DNA of 64,000 nt from Anaerolineaceae bacterium (GTDB taxonomy: Bacteria; Chloroflexota; Anaerolineae; Aggregatilineales; Phototrophicaceae): assembly GCA_020634165.1 (NCBI GenBank), contig JACKCF010000002.1, positions 62,001-126,000 on the forward strand. The letters run 5' to 3'. Position numbers and translations under genes: made by a program. Positions 1 to 6,690 of this stretch are shown piece by piece (the first letter of the stretch is position 1; each line of letters opens with the position of its first letter). Under the pieces are notes generated by a model, which saw only the letters and a program-made list of their open reading frames with translations, ran no database searches and was not told where the DNA came from.

Positions 1-2
1 GT

Positions 3-734
3 TGGGGCGCTTTTGTTGCTATTGGCCTACGCAGGCGCGGATTGACTCGTTATCAACGTGGTACTGCACGGGACATTCTGGCGCTGCCTGCCGTCTTCGT
101 TGATCTCGATGATCCTGCCCCGAATGCCCTCACACGGCTGCGTAATCTACATCCGATGCCATCCTGTATCACCTTTACTGGTGGCGGCTATCACGCCTAC
201 TGGTGGCTGGATCAGCCTGTTTCCGATTTGAGGGTGGCGCGGCGTGTCCTACGCGGCCTTCAGCAGATGGCAAAGAGTGATTCGCTAAGCGTTGTCCAGA
301 GTCTGCGTTTACCGGGTAGCCGAAATACCAAGCCACGACGGAACAATGCCCTCTGTCGAATCATCGAGCTACACGAGAGGCGCTATCCGGTGGAAGCGTT
401 TAATCACTTGCTGACGCATCCGGCTTACCGACCACCGCAGCGACACCTGCCGCGTCCGACTACACACAGTCGTACTGATAATGCTCTCAACCCGGCGCTA
501 CTTCGAGTTGTCACTGATCGACTGTCTGACATGGGCTATGTCGGTCGCGGCGACTGGCTGAGCGGCTCTTGCCTCTACCCGTCTCACCATCAGCACGACG
601 ATACGCATCCGAGCTTTGGCTTTAACACCCGAACTGGCTACGGAAACTGTTTCCGATGCGGGTCGATCCTGCTGAAGGACATCTGTCACACCCTGGGTAT
701 CCTGCCCACCGATTACGGTGGGCTTTTTGTTTAA
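3..734 (+). CDS. Primase of archaeo-eukaryotic type with C-terminal zinc ribbon (5' end outside window)
   Basis: The reading frame is open from the first bases of the window, so the true start lies to the left. The visible part has the hallmarks of an AEP-type primase of mobile elements: an acidic pair in FVDLDDP, the motif FTGGGYHAYWW, and SLRLPGSRNTKP, which in this superfamily supply metal and nucleotide contacts. Near the C-terminus, a C-x4-H group (CLYPSH) followed by CFRCG (CxxC) resembles the CHC2 zinc ribbon of DnaG. The likely role is primer synthesis for replication of the mobile element. It is the first gene of the + strand cluster and is followed 17 bases later by the PRTRC operon. 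The family call is fairly firm; the exact subfamily is not. Confidence 0.75.
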   Translation, partial: WGAFVAIGLRRRGLTRYQRGTARDILALPAVFVDLDDPAPNALTRLRNLHPMPSCITFTGGGYHAYWWLDQPVSDLRVARRVLRGLQQMAKSDSLSVVQSLRLPGSRNTKPRRNNALCRIIELHERRYPVEAFNHLLTHPAYRPPQRHLPRPTTHSRTDNALNPALLRVVTDRLSDMGYVGRGDWLSGSCLYPSHHQHDDTHPSFGFNTRTGYGNCFRCGSILLKDICHTLGILPTDYGGLFV

Positions 735-751
735 TTAGAAAGGACAAAACA

Positions 752-1375
752 ATGCCAAAGAAGAAACAAAAGTATATACCGCCGACGGTTATCACCCTGA
801 CGCTGCCAACGCCGGACGCAGACGACACATCGCAGGAAGCTACCCTGCTCATTCAGCGCGGTGATCTGGCACATCTGCGCCAGTTCGACTACAGCGGGGA
901 GATGACCGAACTTGTCATCGCCATTCGCCAGGCTTCCGAAGCCTTGACCACTCTCGAAGCACAGCCGCCAGTCATCCCGGATGCGCCCACGAGCAAATCC
1001 GCGAACAATGCGAAGAACAACCAGAAATCTGACGACTCGCCAGCAGAGGATGAGGAACCAACTATCGACGTGCCACTGAAAAAAGGCACAAAGGCCATCA
1101 GGATCAGTCGCCTCAAGATCGTCGGTGGTGAAAGCGATGCGGTTGCCTACAAGCAGGCCGCCATCATCGCAGGTCGCTTAATCGATGGCGGGCTTTGGGA
1201 TGGGGAATCACCGATCCGTATCGACGATGTGTATGCCGTGTCGAAGAAAATGAAACCACTCACCGACAAGGATTTTTCGCTGTTCTCGCTGGAAGATTTT
1301 GTGCAGGTCGGAAGCATCGAGGAAGAAGCTCCCGCCTCAACAGCCGATGCTGACGAAGAAGTTTCCGCAAGCTAG
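752..1375 (+). CDS. PRTRC-system protein, E-like (tentative)
   Basis: This 207-residue protein starts at the ATG at 752, placed after GAAAGGA; an earlier ATG at 656 in the same frame lies inside the primase gene and is unlikely. The N-terminus has a short strand-rich stretch (TVITLTLPTP) and then a predicted helix. The middle, about residues 75-105, is low-complexity Asp/Glu/Pro/Asn-rich. The C-terminal half (KAIRISRLKIVGG...) looks folded. It sits directly upstream of the PRTRC C gene, where PRTRC protein E is commonly encoded, and its size fits. The assignment is mainly by position, with weak similarity to what I recall of the E family. Its molecular function is unknown. Confidence 0.5.
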   Translation: MPKKKQKYIPPTVITLTLPTPDADDTSQEATLLIQRGDLAHLRQFDYSGEMTELVIAIRQASEALTTLEAQPPVIPDAPTSKSANNAKNNQKSDDSPAEDEEPTIDVPLKKGTKAIRISRLKIVGGESDAVAYKQAAIIAGRLIDGGLWDGESPIRIDDVYAVSKKMKPLTDKDFSLFSLEDFVQVGSIEEEAPASTADADEEVSAS

Positions 1376-1415
1376 CTAACCCATTCACACATCAAATAAT
1401 GAGGAGAACAATCTC

Positions 1416-1634
1416 ATGACTGAACAGGCCAACGATACACAACCGCGTATCTTCAAGACCGGATCGACCACAATCACCGAAGACGAGAGCACCAGCGGTT
1501 TGACAGCGGAACAGGTGCGTGATGTCCTCAAATACCAGTTTCCCGAAGTCGCCAACGCGACCATCAACACCCGTACCACCGAGGATGGGCAGGAGATTAT
1601 CGAGTTCCTGCCCAAACCGGGGCGGAAAGGCTAG
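1416..1634 (+). CDS. PRTRC system protein C (bacterial ubiquitin-like protein)
   Basis: This is a 72-residue protein with a strong ribosome site (GAGGAGAA). It matches the PRTRC C family as I know it: the block LTAEQVRDVLKYQFPEV followed by two strands and the terminal G-R-K-G, corresponding to the family's usual LTPEQVRDFY..QYPEL and G-T-K-G end. PRTRC C belongs to the prokaryotic ubiquitin-like fold group (Pfam Prok_Ub). A terminal glycine at the extreme C-terminus is compatible with activation by the E1-like protein encoded at 3476-4282. Conjugation itself is an inference; PRTRC function is not established. The gene is part of an operon running from 752 to 4282. Confidence 0.8.
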   Translation: MTEQANDTQPRIFKTGSTTITEDESTSGLTAEQVRDVLKYQFPEVANATINTRTTEDGQEIIEFLPKPGRKG

Positions 1635-1637
1635 GCC

Positions 1638-1913
1638 ATGATCGACCTCAAGGGGCAGTCCCTGCGTGTCCTGACGGATGTGCTGGGTGATCTCGCGCCG
1701 GTCGAACTGGAAGGGATGCGGCTGCTGGCGCAGCTGCGTCCCACTTCCTCTGGCTTGCTACCCTCCACTCAGAGCATCGAGCGTGCGACCCTGCGCCGGG
1801 CTACATCCGAGATCATCGACTACACCGGACGCTGCCAGCGGATGCGATCATATCTGCTCAACTTGAACCCGGTGCCTCTGACCGACCTGATCGTGACGGA
1901 GTTTGGCCTATGA
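1638..1913 (+). CDS. Small PRTRC-operon protein of unknown function
   Basis: This 91-residue soluble protein is mostly helical by composition, with no cysteines except C68 and no signal peptide. It starts 3 bases after the PRTRC C stop and its stop overlaps the next start by 4 bases (ATGA), so it is translationally coupled to both neighbours. I do not recognise a family. Its place between the ubiquitin-like protein and the 309-residue protein suggests it is a structural partner of the PRTRC apparatus. Tight packing and good codon use argue that it is a real gene. Confidence 0.65.
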   Translation: MIDLKGQSLRVLTDVLGDLAPVELEGMRLLAQLRPTSSGLLPSTQSIERATLRRATSEIIDYTGRCQRMRSYLLNLNPVPLTDLIVTEFGL

Positions 1914-2839
1914 ACTTGACCGAGTTTCAACACCTGTACGATGGTCTCGCTACCGCCGCGCTGGACGATCCGGTTCTGCATCTAGCTTACACGGTGGCCT
2001 GGCTGGATCCCCTGCGTGTCTGTCCTGACGACCCGGTGGACGACTACGATCTCAGCGAGGATTACTACTACGGCGAAGGGGATGATCTGGAAGCGGCACT
2101 GCACATCACACGCGGCTGCTTTCCCGACCTCTACGCTGAAGCGGTTGCTGACCTGCATACAGGCGTGGCCGAACGACAGGTCGAAGAGCATATCCGCGAT
2201 GGCATCTGTGAGCAGGGCATCCCAATGGATATTGTCGAGTTTGAAGGAGCCTACGCCTTCGGCATTCCCATGCCCGCCTGTGGTATCGACGCTGCTGATC
2301 CCGATACGCTGGAGCCATTTCAGGGGCAGATTGAGACGTTGTATGACCTGTTTGGCATCGACATTGATTGGGATACTCATTGCGTTCATATACCTGATAA
2401 TGCCCATGATGTGGCACTTGCAGTCGCTCTGAGCCTGAACGAGGCGCTGCGCGAGCAGTATCCGGTGTACGACCAGTTGTACTGGCTGCTGGGCTGGGCA
2501 TTCAGCATGACGGGCAACAGCAGCGTAGACTGCACATGGGAGATACTGGCGGAGTTCCAACCGCTGGACTGGTCACCTGATAACGTCGCCTTCACACGTC
2601 TAATCGTCGAGGAATGTGACCAGATCATGACGGCAGCTACGGCTGGACTGGACGATCTGCAAGACAACGAGGCATTGCGCGAGACCCTGACGCACAATAT
2701 CGCCATCATCTGCAAGAAACTAAAAAAGAAAGGAAGACGAGATCATGACCGTATTTCAGAAGACAACCCCAATCCATTCGGACTGGACTGGCCGCAGCCT
2801 GCAAGCGGCTCTGACCGAACAGCCGAGCTTGCAGCTTAG
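1910..2839 (+). CDS. PRTRC-operon protein, F position (unknown function)
   Basis: A 309-residue acidic protein, with a very acidic patch at about residues 40-60 (DDPVDDYDLSEDYYYGEGDD) and several Cys spread without a zinc pattern. Gene order (E-like, C, small protein, this gene, B, ThiF) puts it where PRTRC protein F is usually encoded, and the size is similar, but I cannot confirm homology from the sequence. Its last 95 bases overlap the start of the next gene in another frame. That tail, after the basic stretch KKLKKKGRR, is low-complexity and may be an extension of the ancestral C-terminus. It starts with a 4-base overlap on the preceding stop. Confidence 0.6.
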   Translation: MNLTEFQHLYDGLATAALDDPVLHLAYTVAWLDPLRVCPDDPVDDYDLSEDYYYGEGDDLEAALHITRGCFPDLYAEAVADLHTGVAERQVEEHIRDGICEQGIPMDIVEFEGAYAFGIPMPACGIDAADPDTLEPFQGQIETLYDLFGIDIDWDTHCVHIPDNAHDVALAVALSLNEALREQYPVYDQLYWLLGWAFSMTGNSSVDCTWEILAEFQPLDWSPDNVAFTRLIVEECDQIMTAATAGLDDLQDNEALRETLTHNIAIICKKLKKKGRRDHDRISEDNPNPFGLDWPQPASGSDRTAELAA

Positions 2840-3479
2840 CCTGTACAGCTTCGGCGCGATTCTCGGCAAGGCCACCGACAATGGCGGCTTCACCGAGTTC
2901 CCCGTTGATCCCGATGAAATCGCCCGCGCCCTAAGCGCGAAGACCATCTTCACCACCGGCCTGATGACCGAGGATGTGCTCTATGTGCATCAGGAAGGCG
3001 TCAAACAGACGGTGGTTGGCTTCCGCAAGCGTCAGCGCACCGGCATCTGGCTGGAAGGCAGTGACGAGCCGCTGCGTGTTCCGCTGCCTGACCTGATCTT
3101 GATCCGCACGCTGACCGATGGCAATACACCCTCCTATCAAGTCTTTGCCACCAAAGGCCGACCGGAAGCGCTGGATGCGTCCTTGTTCAATGTGCCGCTG
3201 CCCAACATCTACGGTTCTGGGCAAATCTGTTGGGGTAATGTCCGTCTGGACGGTCTGACCACTGGCACATCGCTGACGGCAGGCTGGAATAATCTGCTGG
3301 GCACACGCTTTGGCAGTCACAGCGTAGGAGGCAAATCGAAGACCCATCACGACGATGTACGTAAGATTCTGATTGACCTGAACACCAATCCGCGCCGCCG
3401 GGTCTATCCACGCTCGGATCTGATCCCGGCAAAAAAGACTCTGGCACAGGTGCTAGGGATTGAGGAGGCTAACGCATGA
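2745..3479 (+). CDS. PRTRC system protein B (E2-like)
   Basis: This 244-residue protein starts at the ATG at 2745 behind GGAAGACGA. It matches the PRTRC B family, which Pfam groups with bacterial E2-like folds (Prok-E2_D). The predicted active cysteine is C162 in GQICWGNV; the C-terminal third (FGSHS..., then a basic segment RRRVYPRSD) is typical. By analogy it would accept the ubiquitin-like protein C from the ThiF-like E1, but no biochemistry supports this for PRTRC. It overlaps the upstream gene by 95 bases and the downstream ThiF gene by 4 bases. No JAB/MPN deconjugase (PRTRC A) is visible next to it, which is unusual for this cassette. Confidence 0.8.
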   Translation: MTVFQKTTPIHSDWTGRSLQAALTEQPSLQLSLYSFGAILGKATDNGGFTEFPVDPDEIARALSAKTIFTTGLMTEDVLYVHQEGVKQTVVGFRKRQRTGIWLEGSDEPLRVPLPDLILIRTLTDGNTPSYQVFATKGRPEALDASLFNVPLPNIYGSGQICWGNVRLDGLTTGTSLTAGWNNLLGTRFGSHSVGGKSKTHHDDVRKILIDLNTNPRRRVYPRSDLIPAKKTLAQVLGIEEANA

Positions 3480-4282
3480 AGGTTTATACATTCGATCCTC
3501 ACCTGTACCTGCGTCAGATCGTGCTGGTGGGCTGTGGCGGAACGGGATCGCAATTGGCGCGAGCGGTTGCCCGCATGATCTACAGCATGAAAGCTGTCCG
3601 CCAGTCGGTACCCCGCGTCTGTTTCATCGATCCTGATGTCGTGGAACTGCCTAACGTCGGTCGCCAGTTGTTCACTCATGCTGAAGTAGGTCTTCACAAG
3701 GCCGAGGCACTGGCGCGGCGCTTCAACTACAGTCTGGGACTGTCGATTGAATGGCACAATGAGGCGTTCGATCCACGCAAGCACATTGATCGTAACAGCG
3801 GCACCATTCTACTGGGTGCGGTGGATAATCATCTCGCACGCCGTACTTTGGCAAAGACCAAAGATGCATTGTGGATTGACTGCGGCAATCATCGCAATGG
3901 CGGTCAGGTGGTGATCGGCAACACCAATGACCGTGAAGCGATCCTGAGAGAACTCAAAGCTGCCGACGAGTCCGTACGCTATCTGCCGAATGCGGCACTG
4001 TTGTATCCCCAACTGCTCCAGCCAGAGGCAGCACAGCCCGCAGATGAACCAGACCTGTCTTGTGCTGAATTGGCACTGCAAGGCGAACAGGGCGTCCTCA
4101 TCAATGGTTTTATCGCATCCATCGCCGCCGAATATCTGCGTAAGCTGCTTCAGCGCGAATCTATCTCTACCTACCAGACAATCTTCGCTGGTGATGTGCT
4201 TTCCATGCGCAGCACACCCATCACAGTGGCGAACCTGCAGGCCGATTTGCAATCCCAAACCGCCTCCCTCTGCGCCAGCTAA
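3476..4282 (+). CDS. PRTRC system ThiF-family (E1-like) adenylyltransferase
   Basis: The 268-residue protein has a Rossmann-type ThiF/E1 domain. Visible features: the nucleotide loop GCGGTGS (residues 19-25), the acidic strand end FIDPDVVE, the NVGRQ segment with the arginine finger (R63), D117-N118 in GAVDNH, and C136 in WIDCGNH as candidate catalytic cysteine. E1-like proteins adenylate the C-terminal glycine of a ubiquitin-like partner, here plausibly PRTRC C. The CxxC zinc pairs of MoeB/ThiF are not present. The start overlaps the E2-like gene by 4 bases, so stoichiometry is probably coupled. It is followed by a 40-base gap with a new strong ribosome site. Confidence 0.85.
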   Translation: MKVYTFDPHLYLRQIVLVGCGGTGSQLARAVARMIYSMKAVRQSVPRVCFIDPDVVELPNVGRQLFTHAEVGLHKAEALARRFNYSLGLSIEWHNEAFDPRKHIDRNSGTILLGAVDNHLARRTLAKTKDALWIDCGNHRNGGQVVIGNTNDREAILRELKAADESVRYLPNAALLYPQLLQPEAAQPADEPDLSCAELALQGEQGVLINGFIASIAAEYLRKLLQRESISTYQTIFAGDVLSMRSTPITVANLQADLQSQTASLCAS

Positions 4283-4322
4283 TCCGACAACACAACAACA
4301 CAAAATAGAAGGAGAAATACCA

Positions 4323-4769
4323 ATGGGCTACGATGTCTACTTGTCTTTTACTGCATCTGTCCCCGATGCCGCCACCAGCGAACGTCTGCGTGAGGCGTTT
4401 TTCACACCGGACTTGTTTGGGCCGACGCTGTACGTCGAATCTGGCGATGACTATCTGTATGGCACTTGGGAAGGTCGAAACTGCAGCAAAGAAGATACTA
4501 TTGCGTTCTTGCGACCGCTAGCCAATCAGTTTGGTGTAACCTTCGATGTGACTTACAGCAGTGACTACGATGATGGCAGTCAGCGTTTCTTTGTTGGAAC
4601 TGATGCTAATAGTTGTCAGGCTGCTTATGATCTCGAAAAGCTATCGGGTCTGCTTACGACCCTCAACAGCAAACCAGATGTCTTAAAGAAGGTTCTGGAA
4701 CAGAACAGCGCCAAGCAGAAACAGCTTATCCCACTCGTGGAAACGCTTCAGCAGATTCTCCGATCATAA
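4323..4769 (+). CDS. Hypothetical protein of the mobile element
   Basis: A 148-residue soluble protein starting at the ATG at 4323, which follows an excellent ribosome site (GAAGGAG). Longer in-frame starts lie inside the ThiF gene and are rejected. It has an N-terminal alpha/beta region (YDVYLSFTA...) rich in aromatic and acidic residues, and a C-terminal helix (KKVLEQNSAKQKQLIPLVETLQ) that may form a coiled coil. No recognised motif. It lies between the PRTRC operon and the PAPS-reductase-family gene and is likely co-transcribed with both. Confidence 0.65.
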   Translation: MGYDVYLSFTASVPDAATSERLREAFFTPDLFGPTLYVESGDDYLYGTWEGRNCSKEDTIAFLRPLANQFGVTFDVTYSSDYDDGSQRFFVGTDANSCQAAYDLEKLSGLLTTLNSKPDVLKKVLEQNSAKQKQLIPLVETLQQILRS

Positions 4770-4790
4770 ATCCGAGTGAAAGGAACGATC

Positions 4791-5663
4791 ATGCACCAGC
4801 TTCCGTTGTTTCCACCAGATAACCCACAACCGTTGCCAGATGCCTTGACGCTTTTACGAACAGGAGTGCCCCTGATTTTATCTGTTTCCGGAGGCAAGGA
4901 CAGCGATGCCATGTCGCATTATCTTCTTGATTTGCGGCAGGCAGAAGGCTGGTCGGGGGATGTTGTGATGGTTCATGCCGATCTGGGTGCGCGCGTCGAG
5001 TGGCATCAGACGCCAGCCTATGTGCGTGATCTTGCCAGACGAAAAGGTGTGTCTCTGCATGTTGTGCGATGGACTCACGGTGACTTAATCGACCGAATCT
5101 GGCAGCGATATTACAAAGATCCGTCACGTCCGTGTTGGCCTTCTGCTGCCATGCGCTACTGCACATCCGACCTGAAACGTGGGCCGATTTCACGATTTAT
5201 CCGGCAGAATTTTTCAAGGAATGTTGTGTGTGCAATGGGGCTTCGGGCTGAGGAAAGTACCGCACGAGCCAAACACGAGACGTTCCGACTACGCAAAGAC
5301 AGCAGCGCCCCGACAAAGGGGCGTTTTGTTTATGATTGGTTACCTATTCATAACTGGTCGGAAGCTGATGTGTGGAACTGCATCCAGCAGCATGGCAATG
5401 TCTATCACGAGGCGTATCAGCATGGGAATCAGCGACTGTCCTGTGCGTTATGTGTGCTGGCCAGCGTCAACGACCTCATGAACGGAGCTATCCACAATCC
5501 AGATACCTACATTGAATACTGCCGCATCGAAGCTGTCACCGGCTACAGTTTCCGCAAGGACTTCTGGTTGACTGATCTCAGGCCGGAACTACTTCCACAG
5601 GATATCTTGGAGGCGGTTCGTGACTATCAATCCCGAGTTCAATCCCCGGTCGCGGTATCCTGA
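4791..5663 (+). CDS. PAPS reductase / DndC-like ATP-pyrophosphatase family protein
   Basis: This 290-residue protein starts at the ATG at 4791 (AAAGGAA upstream; the GTG at 4776 overlaps the ribosome site). The PP-loop SVSGGKDSDAM (about residues 33-43) is the adenine-nucleotide binding signature of the CysH/DndC superfamily. HADLG and RAEES further along are also typical. Cysteines at CWPSAAMRYC and at SCALCVLA could bind a cluster or zinc, as in mobile-element CysH-like proteins. True assimilatory CysH is unlikely, because no other sulfate genes are near. A DNA- or RNA-modifying or defence role on the element is possible but inferred. Confidence 0.75.
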   Translation: MHQLPLFPPDNPQPLPDALTLLRTGVPLILSVSGGKDSDAMSHYLLDLRQAEGWSGDVVMVHADLGARVEWHQTPAYVRDLARRKGVSLHVVRWTHGDLIDRIWQRYYKDPSRPCWPSAAMRYCTSDLKRGPISRFIRQNFSRNVVCAMGLRAEESTARAKHETFRLRKDSSAPTKGRFVYDWLPIHNWSEADVWNCIQQHGNVYHEAYQHGNQRLSCALCVLASVNDLMNGAIHNPDTYIEYCRIEAVTGYSFRKDFWLTDLRPELLPQDILEAVRDYQSRVQSPVAVS

Positions 5664-5869
5664 TCATCCGAACCCGCAAAACCATAATCCTCCAGCAGCG
5701 TTTTCGTGTTGTTGGGCTGTTTCTCTCGCCGAAATGCCTCGCGTGGTAGATGCTGCCTCAAGTGCCGTAGACGCATCTTGAGATACAGCGGCCATTCCCG
5801 ATAAGCGTGAAACGCCTGCTCCTCCAACTGCGCCAGTGGATTCTGCTCGTCCTCATCAAAGTAGCTCAT
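5639..5869 (-). CDS. Small hypothetical protein
   Basis: A 76-residue, strongly charged protein (MSYFDEDEQNP... with an Arg-rich middle). It has a GGAG ribosome site six bases before its ATG, which supports it as real. Its last 25 bases overlap convergently with the end of the PAPS-reductase-family gene on the other strand. It is the last gene of the long - strand run that starts near 15.8 kb. No family recognised. Confidence 0.5.
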   Translation of the reverse strand: MSYFDEDEQNPLAQLEEQAFHAYREWPLYLKMRLRHLRQHLPREAFRREKQPNNTKTLLEDYGFAGSDDQDTATGD

Positions 5870-5884
5870 ACGATGCTCCGCAAG

Positions 5885-6658
5885 CTACATATCCATGTCA
5901 ATGGATACGGCAATTATCGGCTGAGGCTCTTGCTGAAGTTCGGGTTCGGGCTGCATTGCCACAGGCTGAACAGTCGGCTCCAGAGCCAGCTCGCGCTGTA
6001 TCCGGGTTTTGAAAGGATCGGCTGGCCCCTGCCGGAACAGGCGTGGATCTTCCCGATTTGCTGCTAGCGAACCATTCTCGATGGCGATTTTCTCGACTAT
6101 GTTCATTTCCGTTTCTAGCCCATCGACGGCACGAATGCTCAGTAAAATGCCTTGCTCCCGATTGGCATCGCTGATGGTGTCATATTCTCCCAGCGCGATG
6201 GATTCAATCTTCGGTTTACCGTCCATCTCCCATGTTTTCTGACTCTGAAGCTCGAAGGTGCCGCCGGAGTGCGGCACGATGTCATAGGTATAGTTGAGGG
6301 ATGCCAGTTCCTGCTCCCGGTCGGTTACAAAAGGATCGGGCGGGCCATCTGTAAACATGCGTCCATCAGGACGCGCATAGTCGAGAGAGCCTTCTGAAAC
6401 CGCTAGATATTCGGCTAGCTGCATGGATGCTTCCAGCCCCTCTGTGCCACGTAGTTCAACCAAATCGTGCATATCCTGATGCACAGCACTAATACTGTTA
6501 TAGGTGCCTAGTCTCAATTTCTGCTCGCCGCCACTCCAGCTTTTCACGGCCTCCAGAATGGGTGTGAAGTCCTCATCAAAACTTTGCTCGAAGTGGTACA
6601 TTGGCTTTTCGCTGTATGTCGAATCGGTACGATTTGAATTGGTAAATGTCGGGTTCAT
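5885..6658 (-). CDS. Hypothetical protein with two internal repeats
   Basis: A 257-residue soluble protein with a GGAGG ribosome site just before the ATG. It contains two clear tandem repeats of about 70 residues: 50-118 (LGTYNSIS ... GPPDPF ... REQELA) and 156-225 (LGEYDTIS ... GPADPF ... QRELAL). They share the L-G-x-Y-[ND]-[ST]-I-S start, a G-L-E-[AT]-x-M core and a G-P-[PA]-D-P-F end. The C-terminus is a Gln/Pro/Glu-rich tail. I do not recognise the domain. It is located downstream of the VirB4-like gene and is transcribed with it. Confidence 0.7.
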   Translation of the reverse strand: MNPTFTNSNRTDSTYSEKPMYHFEQSFDEDFTPILEAVKSWSGGEQKLRLGTYNSISAVHQDMHDLVELRGTEGLEASMQLAEYLAVSEGSLDYARPDGRMFTDGPPDPFVTDREQELASLNYTYDIVPHSGGTFELQSQKTWEMDGKPKIESIALGEYDTISDANREQGILLSIRAVDGLETEMNIVEKIAIENGSLAANREDPRLFRQGPADPFKTRIQRELALEPTVQPVAMQPEPELQQEPQPIIAVSIDMDM

Positions 6659-6690
6659 GAGTGTCCTCCATCTCGTCTAGGTTTTGCCAG

